A stretch of 64,000 nucleotides of DNA from contig NZ_JBBMFK010000015.1 in the NCBI RefSeq assembly GCF_040096055.1, positions 26,870-90,869 on the forward strand. Reading direction: 5' to 3'. Below the pieces are notes generated by a model. The model searched no databases, was not told the DNA's origin, and was given only the letters and a program-made list of their open reading frames with translations. The translations under genes were made by a program, and so were the position numbers. Source of the stretch: Pseudoflavonifractor intestinihominis (GTDB lineage: Bacteria > Bacillota > Clostridia > Oscillospirales > Oscillospiraceae). Positions within the stretch are counted from its first letter, which is position 1. Each line of letters begins with the position of its first letter. Of the stretch, positions 50,001 to 58,128 are shown in pieces.

Positions 50001-50829
50001 CCTGGCCGTTGAGGGCCTGGCCCACTGCCATCAGGCCCGAGTTGCCCGGCTGGCCGATCCACAGGATGGCGTCCACGCCCAGATTGTCGGCGGTCTTGTC
50101 CGCCTCCATGGGGGTGCACTCAAAGGCGTTGGCGCTGTTGATGAGCACGATGATCTTGTCAAAGCCCTGGGCCTTCACGTACTGGATCAGGGCCTTCTCG
50201 TTGTCGTCCAGGCTCTGGACGTGGTCGGCGGGGTCGCTGTGGGTGGGCACGTCGGAGGTGTAGATGTCGTTGCCCTCACCGGCGGTGCGGCCCAGCGTGA
50301 TGATGGCCGCGTCCTTGAAGAACTGGTAGGAGCTCTCGGCGGGAGCCAGCCAGCTCACAGGGGGGGCCACTGTGATGGCGCCGGTGGTGCCCATGCCGGC
50401 GGGCGCCACGGCGGCGGTGTACTTGTTGTTCTCGTAGATCTCCTGTACGCGGGTGTTGACGTTGAAGCCCGCAGCCTTCAGGCTGTCGGTCAGGGTCACG
50501 GGGTCGCCGCTGCCGCCGCCCGAGCCGGTGCCGCCGGTGAAGATCTCGTAGGACCGGGCGCCAAACACCGTCACGTTCTTGACCGAGCTGTCAAGGGGCA
50601 GGGTGCCGTTGGCATTTTTCAGCAGGACCATGCTCTCCGCCATCAGCTCAATGTTGAGCTCGGAGGCGTACTGCTGCTCCTCCTCGTAGGACCCGAAGTC
50701 TGTGTACCACTTTCCGTCCTCGCCCGACGCCATGGCGCTGGGCGAAGCCGCGCCCAGCATCAGCACTGCTGACATTGCCAGCGCGGCCAGTCTGTTTGCT
50801 CTTCTTGCATTTCCAGATCGACGCTCCAT
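47050..50829 (-). CDS. Secreted, cell-wall-linked, circularly permuted GH3 hydrolase
   Basis: 1259 residues from the ATG with GGGAGGAAAAGGT upstream. A signal peptide (ANRLAALAMSAVLMLGAASP) is followed by the GH3 alpha/beta sandwich (about 45-370: SMVLLKNANGTLPLDSSVKN), a fibronectin-like domain, and the TIM barrel (about 600-920: NTHRSPFCGRNYEYYSQDGY, GMYAFIKHFGLNDQETDRHG). The probable nucleophile is the Asp of HGESVTDAYRNT. Two Ig-like domains follow (SATDLPEGLSINPDTGMITG is the He_PIG signature), then a membrane helix and basic tail (VAIVGLVIACVAVVGVAVVW). It is the first gene of a three-gene cluster ending in the shorter GH3. Confidence 0.9.
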   Translation of the reverse strand: MERRSGNARRANRLAALAMSAVLMLGAASPSAMASGEDGKWYTDFGSYEEEQQYASELNIELMAESMVLLKNANGTLPLDSSVKNVTVFGARSYEIFTGGTGSGGGSGDPVTLTDSLKAAGFNVNTRVQEIYENNKYTAAVAPAGMGTTGAITVAPPVSWLAPAESSYQFFKDAAIITLGRTAGEGNDIYTSDVPTHSDPADHVQSLDDNEKALIQYVKAQGFDKIIVLINSANAFECTPMEADKTADNLGVDAILWIGQPGNSGLMAVGQALNGQVNPSGRLVDIYPTNFKLDPTWQNAHTMTQVGEKDNSVYASATDEEPDASAGNVVEYEEGIYLGYKYYETRYADWQQGAVDEMFTAAEQEIFGSAANTSVTAEQWYDMSVLYPFGYGLSYTTFSQELVTTGDELAAAINAKTGLDDMVEVQARVTNTGSVAGKQVVQLYVEAPYTAGGIEKSAVSLASFAKTGLLQPGQSEVVTMRMRMGELASFDYNDANSNGYKGWEIEAGSYGFSLRTNSHDESDAITSVLTAKTTSLDNDSDASNNTPLSNGDEYDTLLNVKDYAGEAASGSQMKQMNRAEGFVSSFPTPTTQAERVYSEPLRKLLAMTFEEQTAGTAQDETRYTTYFNSDNDKPTDPWYKTNEDIPETWTQAVAGADGTVAGRVDGKAPIQLVDMVGLDYWSTDVIPDSYPVEEFRGKTEAEAWDLFVNQLTWEEMAQSLHHGGFISPGYEALGKDQADDVNGPATVNAFRTTDRPDGTFWVCETNVASTWNTDLAYQQGVMFGNESLYLDCPGWYANGLNTHRSPFCGRNYEYYSQDGYQGGMIGSAVVAGVQSKGMYAFIKHFGLNDQETDRHGIGTFASEQAIREIYFKQFEYAAKGLYDGKEDSKAKAVMTGFNRVGAMPCQVNYMVQYTILRDEWGFHGESVTDAYRNTLGKLNMIQRVGCDLPLSFSAQGGDNSISGTWDASLRDGKGGVVDGFYDAAAGGSPTQYYTVRMSVTRILWVGSVSNCNENGLNKAAFTGQNFSTKAGLGVAASVAVDPETYGTTDIKYSATDLPEGLSINPDTGMITGWVANEGEYTGKVTITADGWSKKTVDVMFTVEPLITIEGWPENATTGTAIDATVVKNVDIIPAPTDEDEAGITGVTEVAVVINNLPDGLTYDSETGKITGTLLAYDDCALELDVTTNTATVVAGSKGNSVERSTNNYVQTIDLAVDAPAQGAAASNTVAIVGLVIACVAVVGVAVVWFTVSSKKKVNA

Positions 50830-50960
50830 ACCTTTTCCTCCCATATACGTTTCTATGTTCACGGGCACATTCCCGAAAACATCCCGTTCGTATGGACATC
50901 AGTATAGCGGAGCGCACTGGACTTGGGGCATATTCAGCAAAAACTGCTGGCAGATGGTCC

Positions 50961-51010
50961 TAATCTGCATCCTCCTCTGCAAAAACGGCTGATTTTTCAG
51001 CATAATCTGC
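50961..51010 (-). promoter_or_regulatory. Repeated GCAGATTA motifs upstream of GH3 gene
   Basis: On the - strand GCAGATTA occurs at 51003-51010 and 50961-50968, 42 bases apart (four turns), with a degenerate GCAGAGGA at 50973-50980. Directly repeated motifs one or more turns apart are typical LytTR-regulator sites. The gap 50830-51094 otherwise holds only the promoter and two terminators. Confidence 0.4.
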
Positions 51011-51011
51011 A

Positions 51012-51038
51012 CAGGCCGCCTGTCGGCGGCCTGGTTTT
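51012..51038. terminator. Hairpin with T tract
   Basis: CAGGCCGCC pairs with GGCGGCCTG and is followed by GTTTTC. Confidence 0.65.
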
Positions 51039-51051
51039 CTGTGCGACATGA

Positions 51052-51086
51052 CAAAAAGCCGGGAACCTGAGTTCCCGGCTTTTTGT
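51052..51086 (-). terminator. Terminator of the two-component gene pair
   Basis: AAAAAGCCGGGAAC pairs with GTTCCCGGCTTTTT around CTGA, just after the GHKL kinase stop. Confidence 0.85.
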
Positions 51087-51094
51087 CATACCGT

Positions 51095-52225
51095 CTATTC
51101 CTGGCTCTTCCGACTCAGCAAAATCTCCAGCCGGAAGAATCCGTCCTCCGTCAGGCCCATCCGAACCGACCCGCCGTATTTCTCGGCGATGTACCGGAGG
51201 CTCTTGGTCCCGTAACCGTGGAGGTTTTTGTCCCGCTTGGTGGTGACGGGCAGGCCGTCCTTAAACTCCGGCGCCACCGAGATGTAGTCGAACCGAATGG
51301 CGTTTTTCACGCACCGCCAGCTGATCTCGGTCAGCACCAGGTCAATGGCCGGGTTGCCTGTCTTGGCAACGCTGTCGTAGATCAGCACCGAGCGCTCCAG
51401 CTCCTCGATCATCTCGTTGCGCTCCCGGGCGCTGGCGATCTGCTTGAGGGAACCGATCTGCTTTTTCAGGTCGTGGCATTTGATGTTGATGAAGTCCAGG
51501 TTGTCCCCGATGACCCGCTGCTGGTCCTTGGACTGCACCAGAAGATGCTCCATAATCATCTTGTCCCGCTCCAGGGAGTTCTGCCTGAACAGTCCGAACA
51601 GTTCAAACAGCACCAGGGTGCAGCAGATCACCGAGTACAGGCGGCACACCACCATGGACACAAAGCTGTCTCCGAACTGGCCGTAGGAGGTCAGCCTGCT
51701 GAGGATCACGTTCAGGAAGATGACGATCACCGCCAGAACCACAGCGATGACACTGCGGTTCTCAAAGTTGTTGTAGTCGTTGTTGTGCTTGATGAACAGG
51801 TAGTAAAAGGCCACCGAGATGGCAATATAGGGCAGGAAGTACAGAATATCGCTCACCAGCACCGGCATATCTGTGGCATAGTAGCGGACGATGGTGAACA
51901 CGCCGTAGATCAGGTGCTGGAGGGCGTACCCGCCGATGGCGGCGTGGAGCGCGAAGAAGGGCTTGACCTCAAAGGAGTTCAGAATGCCCAGGAAGCATAC
52001 GCCCCACGTGGCCTCGAAGACCACAAATCCCATGGCCCACTGGCCCTCCGGCCAGGCCACCCGCAGCAGATAGGCGCCGTAGCTGAAGCCGAAGATGAAC
52101 ACCATGGAGCACAGCGTCCGCAGCCAGAACTGCTTTCTGTGGGGGAACTTGTGGACAAACGCGCTTGTACATATGACCAGCTGCAACGCGAAGGCAAAGC
52201 CGGTCTTCATCATCCAGCTTCCCAT
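51095..52225 (-). CDS. GHKL-domain sensor histidine kinase (AgrC-like)
   Basis: About 377 residues. The ATG at 52225 overlaps the stop of the response regulator (TGATG). Six or seven hydrophobic helices cover 1-205. A coiled coil (EHLLVQSKDQQRVIGDNLDF) leads to HDLKKQIGSLKQI, the phospho-His region (IKCHDLKKQ), then the GHKL ATPase: GNPAIDLVLTEISWRCVKNA (N box), LHGYGTKSLRYIAEKYGGSV (G box). The type pairs with LytTR regulators and often senses peptides. The next cluster holds GH3 genes, which is the most plausible target. Confidence 0.9.
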   Translation of the reverse strand: MGSWMMKTGFAFALQLVICTSAFVHKFPHRKQFWLRTLCSMVFIFGFSYGAYLLRVAWPEGQWAMGFVVFEATWGVCFLGILNSFEVKPFFALHAAIGGYALQHLIYGVFTIVRYYATDMPVLVSDILYFLPYIAISVAFYYLFIKHNNDYNNFENRSVIAVVLAVIVIFLNVILSRLTSYGQFGDSFVSMVVCRLYSVICCTLVLFELFGLFRQNSLERDKMIMEHLLVQSKDQQRVIGDNLDFINIKCHDLKKQIGSLKQIASARERNEMIEELERSVLIYDSVAKTGNPAIDLVLTEISWRCVKNAIRFDYISVAPEFKDGLPVTTKRDKNLHGYGTKSLRYIAEKYGGSVRMGLTEDGFFRLEILLSRKSQE

Positions 52226-52937
52226 CAGCGGTTCCTCATGTAGGTCATGAATTTCTCTGTGAACTCGTTCTTCTTGCCCCGGCTCAGGGCCAGCTCCTCG
52301 GGAAACTTGGAGATGGAGACCGTCCCCTTGTTGACCGACGTCACATGCTCCAGGTTCACCAGGCAGCCGCTGTTGCACAGGGCAAAGCCGCAGTCCGCCA
52401 GGGTTGCCGCGCACTCGGACATGGAGGACCCCTTCTCCTCAAAGGTCCCCCGGCTGGTGTGGTAGACCAGGGTGTGCTTGTCCACCATCACATAGTAGAT
52501 CTCGGACACGGAGAGCCGGATCTTCTCCTTGGACACGGTGAGCACGATCTCCCGGCCCTCCCGCTTTCTGACTTTCTCGATCACCCGGGCCAGCTTGACG
52601 CTGAACTGGTAGTATTTCAGCGGCTTGACGATAAAATCCAGGGCGTCCACCTCGTAGCCCTTGATGGCATACTGCATCATGTTGGTGACAAACACGATCC
52701 CGATGTTCTTATCCATGCTGAAAATGGTCCGCGCCGTATCCAGCCCGTTCAGATGCGCATCTGGATATCCATAAAGACCAGGTCATAGATGGGCTGGTAG
52801 TCCGCCAGGAATTTGACCCCGCTGTCAAAGACTGCCACCTCAAAGTCCACGTTTTTCTCCTGCTCATACCTGGTCAAAAACTCCTGCATGATGTTTATCT
52901 GTTCCTGCTCATCCTCCACGATGGCGATCCGAATCAT
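52225..52937 (-). pseudogene. LytTR-family response regulator, frameshifted
   Basis: Two frames together make one protein. The receiver starts MIRIAIVEDEQEQINIMQEF and carries the phospho-acceptor in LVFMDIQM; then it hits a stop within four codons (M-R-I-stop, about 52750). Reading one frame over continues as LNGLDTARTIFSMDKNIGIV and VKPLKYYQFSVKL, and the LytTR DNA-binding domain follows (IRLSVSEIYYVMVDKHTLVY, LVNLEHVTSVNKG). One extra base at about 52753 (ATGCGCAT read as ATGCCGCAT) would restore the expected MPHLNGLD. Either a real mutation inactivates the regulator or the assembly lost a C. The stop overlaps the kinase start. Confidence 0.88.
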
Positions 52938-53551
52938 CTGTCCTTCCTCTTCCCCTTGACACACAGCCAATCACACCGAACGCATCTGCGCCGTTTCTCA
53001 GGCAGCAAGCCTCTGTCCGGCGGCCGGAGCTGGGTATGGATCCCGGGAGCTCTCCAGCTACTGCGTTCTGCAAGATTTGTGTTTTTGCACAAAATCTCGC
53101 CGTTCTCTTTCCCGGTTTTCAATATATCCTATCTCCGTATGGATGTCAAGATGGCTGGTTCTTCCAGTTTGCTCCGTGTATTATACGCTTTTGTTATGAA
53201 TATTAATAGAATCAGTATTCATCCTTTTACTTGTGCTCCGCTCTTTCCATGTACAATTGCCGATATTCTGTTCCCTGTTCACCCCTGTCTCCATATACCT
53301 GGTCCACCACATATTCTCGCCATCACATCTTATCATAAATTAATGTTTATCTATATCAGTTCGCTTTTTTATCGCACTTTTTCTCTTCTATTGGAATTTT
53401 ATTTCAAATGTTGTTTTGCCTTAGTAGTCTCTCCACTGCGCGCAGAATACTTTCGTACGTTCAGATTGCATCAGTCTTCAATCTTTATATTTATTCAAAT
53501 AATTATACATTATTCTATCTGCATACTCAAAATAGGTTGCCAGATCAGGAC
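52938..53551. other. Long AT-rich gap with no gene
   Basis: About 600 bases from the upstream side of the response-regulator gene to the rpsI terminator. The first ~150 bases are GC-rich leader. The rest is markedly T-rich, with no ribosome-site-linked frame longer than about 50 codons. It must hold the promoter of the two-component genes. I see nothing else in it. Confidence 0.5.
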
Positions 53552-53590
53552 AGCAAAAAACAGCCGGTCCATTCGGACCGGCTGTTTGCT
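53552..53590 (-). terminator. Native terminator of rpsI
   Basis: AAACAGCCGGTCC pairs with GGACCGGCTGTTT around ATTC. On the - strand it follows the rpsI fragment and is followed by TTTTTT. Confidence 0.8.
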
Positions 53591-53607
53591 GGCAGTCTGA
53601 TATAAAC

Positions 53608-53655
53608 TCAGCGCTTGCTGAACTGGGGAGCGCGGCGGGCGGCCTTCAGACCGTA
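53608..53655 (-). pseudogene. rpsI: rpsI 3' end: chromosomal attachment site of the integrated element
   Basis: The 48 bases on the - strand read YGLKAARRAPQFSKR and stop, the invariant C-terminus of ribosomal protein S9. Upstream codons do not continue the protein (a stop appears at once), so this is a fragment. It lies 110 bases from the stop of a tyrosine recombinase. It is the classic outcome of integration into a gene's 3' end: the element replaces the gene tail with its own copy, and the chromosomal tail is left at the other end. The full rpsI should be at the element's far end, beyond this window. Confidence 0.88.
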
Positions 53656-53764
53656 CTAAAATGCTCTTACGTCCGTTTTTCCTTGAGATTTCGGGCTTTT
53701 CAGGGATTTCGCTCTCCAGTTATCCTATTTTTTAATCGTAAAAATGGATAGCGTCTGTCCAGCT

Positions 53765-54871
53765 TTATTTTGAACTTTGCCGCTGAAATGCCCCATTCAC
53801 TACGCTACAAAGTTCTTCGGGTTTATTATACTTCACCTGAGCGTAAATGTCCATCGTTGTCTTACTGTTTTCATGTCCGGCAAGGTATTGGACTGTCTTG
53901 GGATCAACGCCAGCATACAGAAGGTTGGTAATATAGGTATGCCGAAGCTGATGTGGCGTCACATCGAAGTCGATGGCATATACCAGTTTTGGATTGTTCT
54001 TTTGATGGCCGCCGAGGGTTGGGGTAACAGTGTACTTAATGCTTTGACCGTTGACATACTTATAATAGTTTCGGGGCTTGGCAGTCCGAACGGTCACATA
54101 CTTCCAAACCCTCTGAAACTGCGAAGCAGATAATGGTTGGCCTTCGCTGTCTGCTATTACATATTCAGATATAGATTCTTCCTTAACTTCCCGCAGTCGA
54201 TCAACCAAACATTTGGGAATGGGAACGTCCCTGCGGGCCGCTTTGGTTTTTAATGTTGTAGAAATCACCGGTCTGTTATGCTCGGTTCGCCATGCCCTCC
54301 TGACAGAAATGTACGGTGCAGGCGTATCCAGAAACACACAATCCCATTGAAGCCCCAGAATTTCCTCCCGGCGCAGGCCGGAATACAGGGCAATCATGAT
54401 AAACGTATATGGTGGAAGCTCTTTGACGGTATCCAGCAGCAGCTTTGTCTGTTCGTCCGTCAAGGCATCCTTCTTCTTTGCTTGCTTACCTCCTTTTGCC
54501 GAGATGCCTTCACAGGGGTTATAGTCAAGTAGTTGGCTGCGCTCTGCCGAGTAAAAGACGCATTTCAGAAGCATATTCACCGTACTATACAATCCAGCCG
54601 ATTTTGTAGTCAGCGGGATCAATGCCAGCCGAATATCATCCGCCGTCACATCTGACAGATACATAGAACCCAACGGCTCAACTATGTATTTGTTCATGTT
54701 AATCGTGTAGCTTCTTAAAGTAGCTGGGGAAACCTTTGCCGACTGCATCAACAGCCATTTCTCACAATATTCTGCAACAGTTGGGTGTTTCCTTTTGAAA
54801 ATGATTTCCTCAATCTGCCGCCGAGTCTTTAGTTCTTTTTGATACAGTTCCTCACGGGTAGGCGCATACAA
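53765..54871 (-). CDS. Tyrosine recombinase / integrase, N-terminus uncertain
   Basis: The 368-residue open frame covers the core-binding domain (TVAEYCEKWLLMQSAKVSPAT, LYSTVNMLLKCVFYSAERSQ) and catalytic domain: LYSGLRREEILGLQW (Arg I), VTPHQLRHTYITNLL (H-x-x-R), AGHENSKTTMDIYAQV (His/Trp position and Tyr). All catalytic residues are present. Upstream, in-frame sequence reads CGYYRTRVLDADGKQVSLYA, an AP2-like arm-binding segment, but a stop precedes it. The coupled ATG of MSELHM (8-base overlap with the preceding gene) is in a different frame. The start is therefore a TTG at 54871, an unnoticed frameshift near 54930, or a sequencing error. It targets rpsI. Confidence 0.85.
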   Translation of the reverse strand: MYAPTREELYQKELKTRRQIEEIIFKRKHPTVAEYCEKWLLMQSAKVSPATLRSYTINMNKYIVEPLGSMYLSDVTADDIRLALIPLTTKSAGLYSTVNMLLKCVFYSAERSQLLDYNPCEGISAKGGKQAKKKDALTDEQTKLLLDTVKELPPYTFIMIALYSGLRREEILGLQWDCVFLDTPAPYISVRRAWRTEHNRPVISTTLKTKAARRDVPIPKCLVDRLREVKEESISEYVIADSEGQPLSASQFQRVWKYVTVRTAKPRNYYKYVNGQSIKYTVTPTLGGHQKNNPKLVYAIDFDVTPHQLRHTYITNLLYAGVDPKTVQYLAGHENSKTTMDIYAQVKYNKPEELCSVVNGAFQRQSSK

Positions 54872-54954
54872 ACTTACCTGCTTACCGTCCGCATCCAGAA
54901 CTCGTGTCCTGTAATATCCACACCGGATGAAAAGCGATCAGAAGCATATGCAGT

Positions 54955-55197
54955 TCACTCATGGCAACACCCGCTTTCCTCTGCCTCCTTCAAAAGTGCC
55001 TCTACCAGCTTGCCACTGCGAACCTTGTTCCGATCCGCCAGCACTTTGTTCTGAACACAAAGCACCGCGCGGATATTGGGGACGGTGATACCGGGAATCT
55101 CCACCATTTCTTCCGGGGTGATCGTTAGAAGCTGCACCGGCGAATATCCCGCCTGGGCAAAGATACGGAATAACCGTTGTTCAAATCGTTCTCTCAT
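54955..55197 (-). CDS. Small protein preceding the integrase, possible recombination factor
   Basis: 80 residues from the ATG with AAAGGAG 10 bases upstream. The sequence RERFEQRLFRIFAQAGYSPV is helical, followed by a helix-hairpin-helix-like LTITPEEMVEIPGITVPNIR and a basic stretch (KVLADRNKVRSGKLVEALL). Its stop overlaps the ATG of the integrase-frame peptide MSELHM, so the pair is translationally coupled. Position and size suggest an excisionase or directionality factor, but no family is recognised. Confidence 0.6.
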   Translation of the reverse strand: MRERFEQRLFRIFAQAGYSPVQLLTITPEEMVEIPGITVPNIRAVLCVQNKVLADRNKVRSGKLVEALLKEAEESGCCHE

Positions 55198-55266
55198 CGC
55201 AATCACGCTCCTTTCGTCTTTTTGGGATATGTAAAGGGGCGGCCCCGCAAAGCCGCCCCCGCTGGA

Positions 55267-55356
55267 TTACTTCTTCCGGCTTTTGATCTTGAGAAAGATC
55301 AGGCCGCCGAGAATAAAGAGTACCAATCCTACCGCAATGATGGTTTTCAATTCCAT
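55267..55356 (-). CDS. 29-residue membrane peptide
   Basis: MELKTIIAVGLVLFILGGLI followed by FLKIKSRKK: one hydrophobic helix and a basic end, with GGAGG 8 bases before the ATG. It lies between the surface-protein gene and the small integrase-associated gene in the same orientation. It is too short for prediction of function. Confidence 0.6.
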   Translation of the reverse strand: MELKTIIAVGLVLFILGGLIFLKIKSRKK

Positions 55357-55392
55357 AGTCAATTCCTCCTGTCACAAATTTTGACCGCTGTA

Positions 55393-56742
55393 TTATTCAG
55401 CGGATTCTTCGTCCTTCCGGCGCTTGCTCACATAGGCCGCAATCCCCAGAACAGCGGCTCCGGCGGCAGATACGCCCATCAGGGTCATCCACAGCCACGG
55501 TTTGCTCTCATCACCGGTTTTCGGGGTGTCGCGCAGTTCGTTGTGCATCTGTGCAACGGTGGTCTTATCCGCAAAGATCGTCACCGTCTTATCAGCAGGC
55601 AGCACATAGTTAGCGCTGGCATTGTCCGATACCTCCGATACGGTGTAATCGCCCACGCGCAGCCCGGTGATCTCAATCTTGCCGGTGCTGTCGGTCTTGA
55701 ATGTCTGGTCATAACCATTGGCACCCGTCACGCGGAAGGAGAACCCTTCCACCTTGCCGTCGCTGGATGTCTTTTCGATCCGCAGGGAGCCGGTCTGTGC
55801 CGCATTGACAAAGCCCTTTCCGGCTTCATTTTCCACTTCGTAAATTTTGCCGTTCTCGACAATCTCCACATAGTAGGCGTTTTCATCCAACAGGTAGCCC
55901 TCCGGCGCTTTGGTTTCCTTCACGAACACACCGCCGTAGAGGATATGGGACATCTCATAGATACCGGTGCTGGTTTCCTCCAGCTTGCCCAGCAGCTCGT
56001 CGCCCTCGTCCAGCTCCTTGTTGCCGTTGGTATCACGATATACCTCAAACTCGGCACCGGTCAGCTTGTTGTCCGGGTAATCCTTATCCACTTTGGTAAG
56101 GCGCAGGTCGCCATAAACCCGCTCATTGGCGAGAGAGATTTCCACAACCTGTCCATCTTCCTCAATGGTAACGGAGAAGATCTCATCAGAGAGGACAAAC
56201 CCTTCCGGGCTTTCCAGCTCTTTCAGCACCCAATTTCCATATGGCACATCGGTAAAGGAGAAGCTGCCGTCGTCCGCAGAGGTGGCGGTGGCAATGGCAT
56301 TTTCTGCGGTAAATTCGCTTTCATCAGACTTGAACAGGCCAATCACAGCCCCACCCAGACCAGTGCCGTTCTCGTCGGTTTTGAGGCCGTGGATTTCACC
56401 GCGAATCAGCTCGTTGGTGATGGCCTCGCCATCGTTTGCAGTAATCTCCACCACAGCAACGGACGGCCCGCCGTATTCAAAGTTGAACGGGAAGGTTTCG
56501 CCGTTCAGCAGATAATGGCTGTCCGTGGACAGTTCCTTCAGATAGAAGCTGCCGAAGGGCAGGTCGGTAGCACAGGCAGCCTGACCGTTCTCATTCACCG
56601 AAATGATTTCCAGAAGCCCATCTGCCGGAATTACGGAACCATCCGCTGCGGTAATATCCTCCTGCGCGTATAGGCCAAAGGTGACAGCGGAAATCTCGCC
56701 ATTCATACCGATACCGAAGGCTTCATCCTGCTCCAGCAGCTT
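55393..56742 (-). pseudogene. Sortase-anchored Cna-B surface protein, 5' truncated
   Basis: Four to five repeated prealbumin-like Cna-B domains (about 90 residues each): GEIHGLKTDENGTGLGGAVIG, DGSFSFTDVPYGNWVLKELE, GDLRLTKVDKDYPDNKLTGA and GSLRIEKTSSDGKVEGFSFR. The C-terminus has a sortase motif in TPKTGDES, a helix (MGVSAAGAAVLGIAAYV) and a basic tail. Lys and Asn positions suggest isopeptide self-crosslinks. There is no signal peptide: the frame begins KLLEQDEAFGIGMNGEISAV, runs into a stop, and abuts the ssb ATG. Full homologues in such elements are over 1000 residues. A deletion has removed the front. Confidence 0.88.
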
Positions 56743-57162
56743 ATGTCATACGCAACGATTAGTCTCATTGGGCGGCTCGTCAACGAACCCGTAGTCCGAG
56801 AGGGAAAGGATCAGCGGAAATTTGTGACCTTCAGACTGGCGGTAAACAACCAGTTTGGAGCGACCGAACACGCGGCTTTCTACAGCTGTACCGGAAACGA
56901 GTACATGGCCAATCGGATCAACAAGGCCGGCCTGACGAAGGGCCGCCTCATCAAGGTGGATGGTTCCTTCAACCCCCGTGAGTACCAGACCAAGGAGGGC
57001 GAGATCCGCATGTCGCTGGATGTCGGCATCTATGACTGGGCCTACATCGGCGGGAAACCGAAAAACGAGGACGGCTCTGAGTCTGCGCAGCAGAATCAGA
57101 ATGCCACAGGAACGGTACATCCGGAGAGTACCATCGGCGACGAAGACGATCTGCCGCTGTGA
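56743..57162 (+). CDS. ssb: Single-stranded DNA-binding protein
   Basis: 139 residues. The OB-fold begins TISLIGRLVNEPVVREGKDQ and continues FVTFRLAVNNQFGATEHAAF, then AGLTKGRLIKVDGSFNPREY. The C-terminus is disordered and acidic, ending DEDDLPL, close to the standard DDDIPF tip that recruits repair proteins. This is an element-type Ssb, not the chromosomal one. Directly upstream of the ATG there is no ribosome site, because the headless surface gene joins at the same position. It is probably expressed poorly or from a downstream start. Confidence 0.88.
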   Translation: MSYATISLIGRLVNEPVVREGKDQRKFVTFRLAVNNQFGATEHAAFYSCTGNEYMANRINKAGLTKGRLIKVDGSFNPREYQTKEGEIRMSLDVGIYDWAYIGGKPKNEDGSESAQQNQNATGTVHPESTIGDEDDLPL

Positions 57163-57268
57163 TGGTCGGAGCAGAAAAATCAAGGCGGGACTGTAAGGTT
57201 GAGAGTACTTGCAGTTCCGCCTTTTTCTGCGTTTTCGGAAGGATTGAAACAGGAAGGATGGTGGAGTT

Positions 57269-58102
57269 ATGACGTTTCTGCGTCGAATGAAGTCTTTTAC
57301 TCTCTTTAAGTATTTGGTGCTGCCTGCATTGCTGCTCTGTGCGGTGATTAAAAAGCCGGCAATGCAGTGGATCGCACTCCTTGCCGTTCTGCTTTGGATT
57401 GGCCTCATTGCGTTTGAGGGCGTCTTCCGCATCAATCAGCAGCGAAAGCGTAAGTCCATGAGCAGGCGGAAGCCAGTGCCACCACAGGCGCCGGTGTCGG
57501 ACGGACAGAGTACGCCAAGGGTTGAGCAGGATATCCAAACTGCGCACAACGAATTGTTCCTGATCCGACAGGTGAACTACCGCATCACGGAGCAGCTGAA
57601 GACGAGCTATCCCCTCGTCTCCTGGCTGTGGCTTGTGAGACCGGATGCCAGTCAGTTATGTCGAGGCGGCAGGTTTCGGATCCGCACCTATAACACGGAT
57701 CCATTCAATTACGGAGAGGTAGAGTTGAGTGACCAGGGTCGACTTACCATCACGATGCTGCAGGCGGTTCCCCTGAAGGACGCTGTGGCCATGGAGCTTG
57801 CGGCCAAGGACGACTTGACCCAGGAAGATCTCCTGGAACGCGTGGATGTGAGAACCTGGTATCGCGATCAGGGTGAGCAGGTGCTCTGTCAGATGATTGA
57901 CGACCTCAACACGCAAGGCCATAAGAAACTCCTCATCAAAGAGGATGGAAATGTGGTCATTGATGTGGCAGGAAAAGAGCAATCGGTGGATCTGCTGAAG
58001 AACTTCCCGCCACGCATCGTGTGGGAGGACTTCTGCCAGATTCTGCGTGAAGACGAGATCACTGCTTCCATTCAGAATGAAGGCCTGGCGCTCTCGTGGT
58101 AA
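57269..58102 (+). CDS. Membrane-anchored hypothetical protein of the AAA+ operon
   Basis: 277 residues. Two hydrophobic helices (about 14-50: FKYLVLPALLLCAVIKK, WIALLAVLLWIGLIAF) are followed by a basic stretch and a soluble cytoplasmic domain. This has WLVRPDASQLCRGGRFRIRT, VPLKDAVAMELAAKDDLTQ, and a C-terminal IVWEDFCQILREDEITASIQ. I recognise no family. The stop is 26 bases before the AAA+ gene, which has its own GGAGG, so the two are probably an operon and the proteins may act together at the membrane. Confidence 0.7.
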   Translation: MTFLRRMKSFTLFKYLVLPALLLCAVIKKPAMQWIALLAVLLWIGLIAFEGVFRINQQRKRKSMSRRKPVPPQAPVSDGQSTPRVEQDIQTAHNELFLIRQVNYRITEQLKTSYPLVSWLWLVRPDASQLCRGGRFRIRTYNTDPFNYGEVELSDQGRLTITMLQAVPLKDAVAMELAAKDDLTQEDLLERVDVRTWYRDQGEQVLCQMIDDLNTQGHKKLLIKEDGNVVIDVAGKEQSVDLLKNFPPRIVWEDFCQILREDEITASIQNEGLALSW

Positions 58103-58128
58103 TGAGCAAATTGGAGGTCAATTGAGTT

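Noticed and set aside
46855..50772. 1305-codon open frame on the + strand
   Set aside because: Antisense to the larger GH3 gene, without recognisable domains or ribosome site; same codon-bias artefact.
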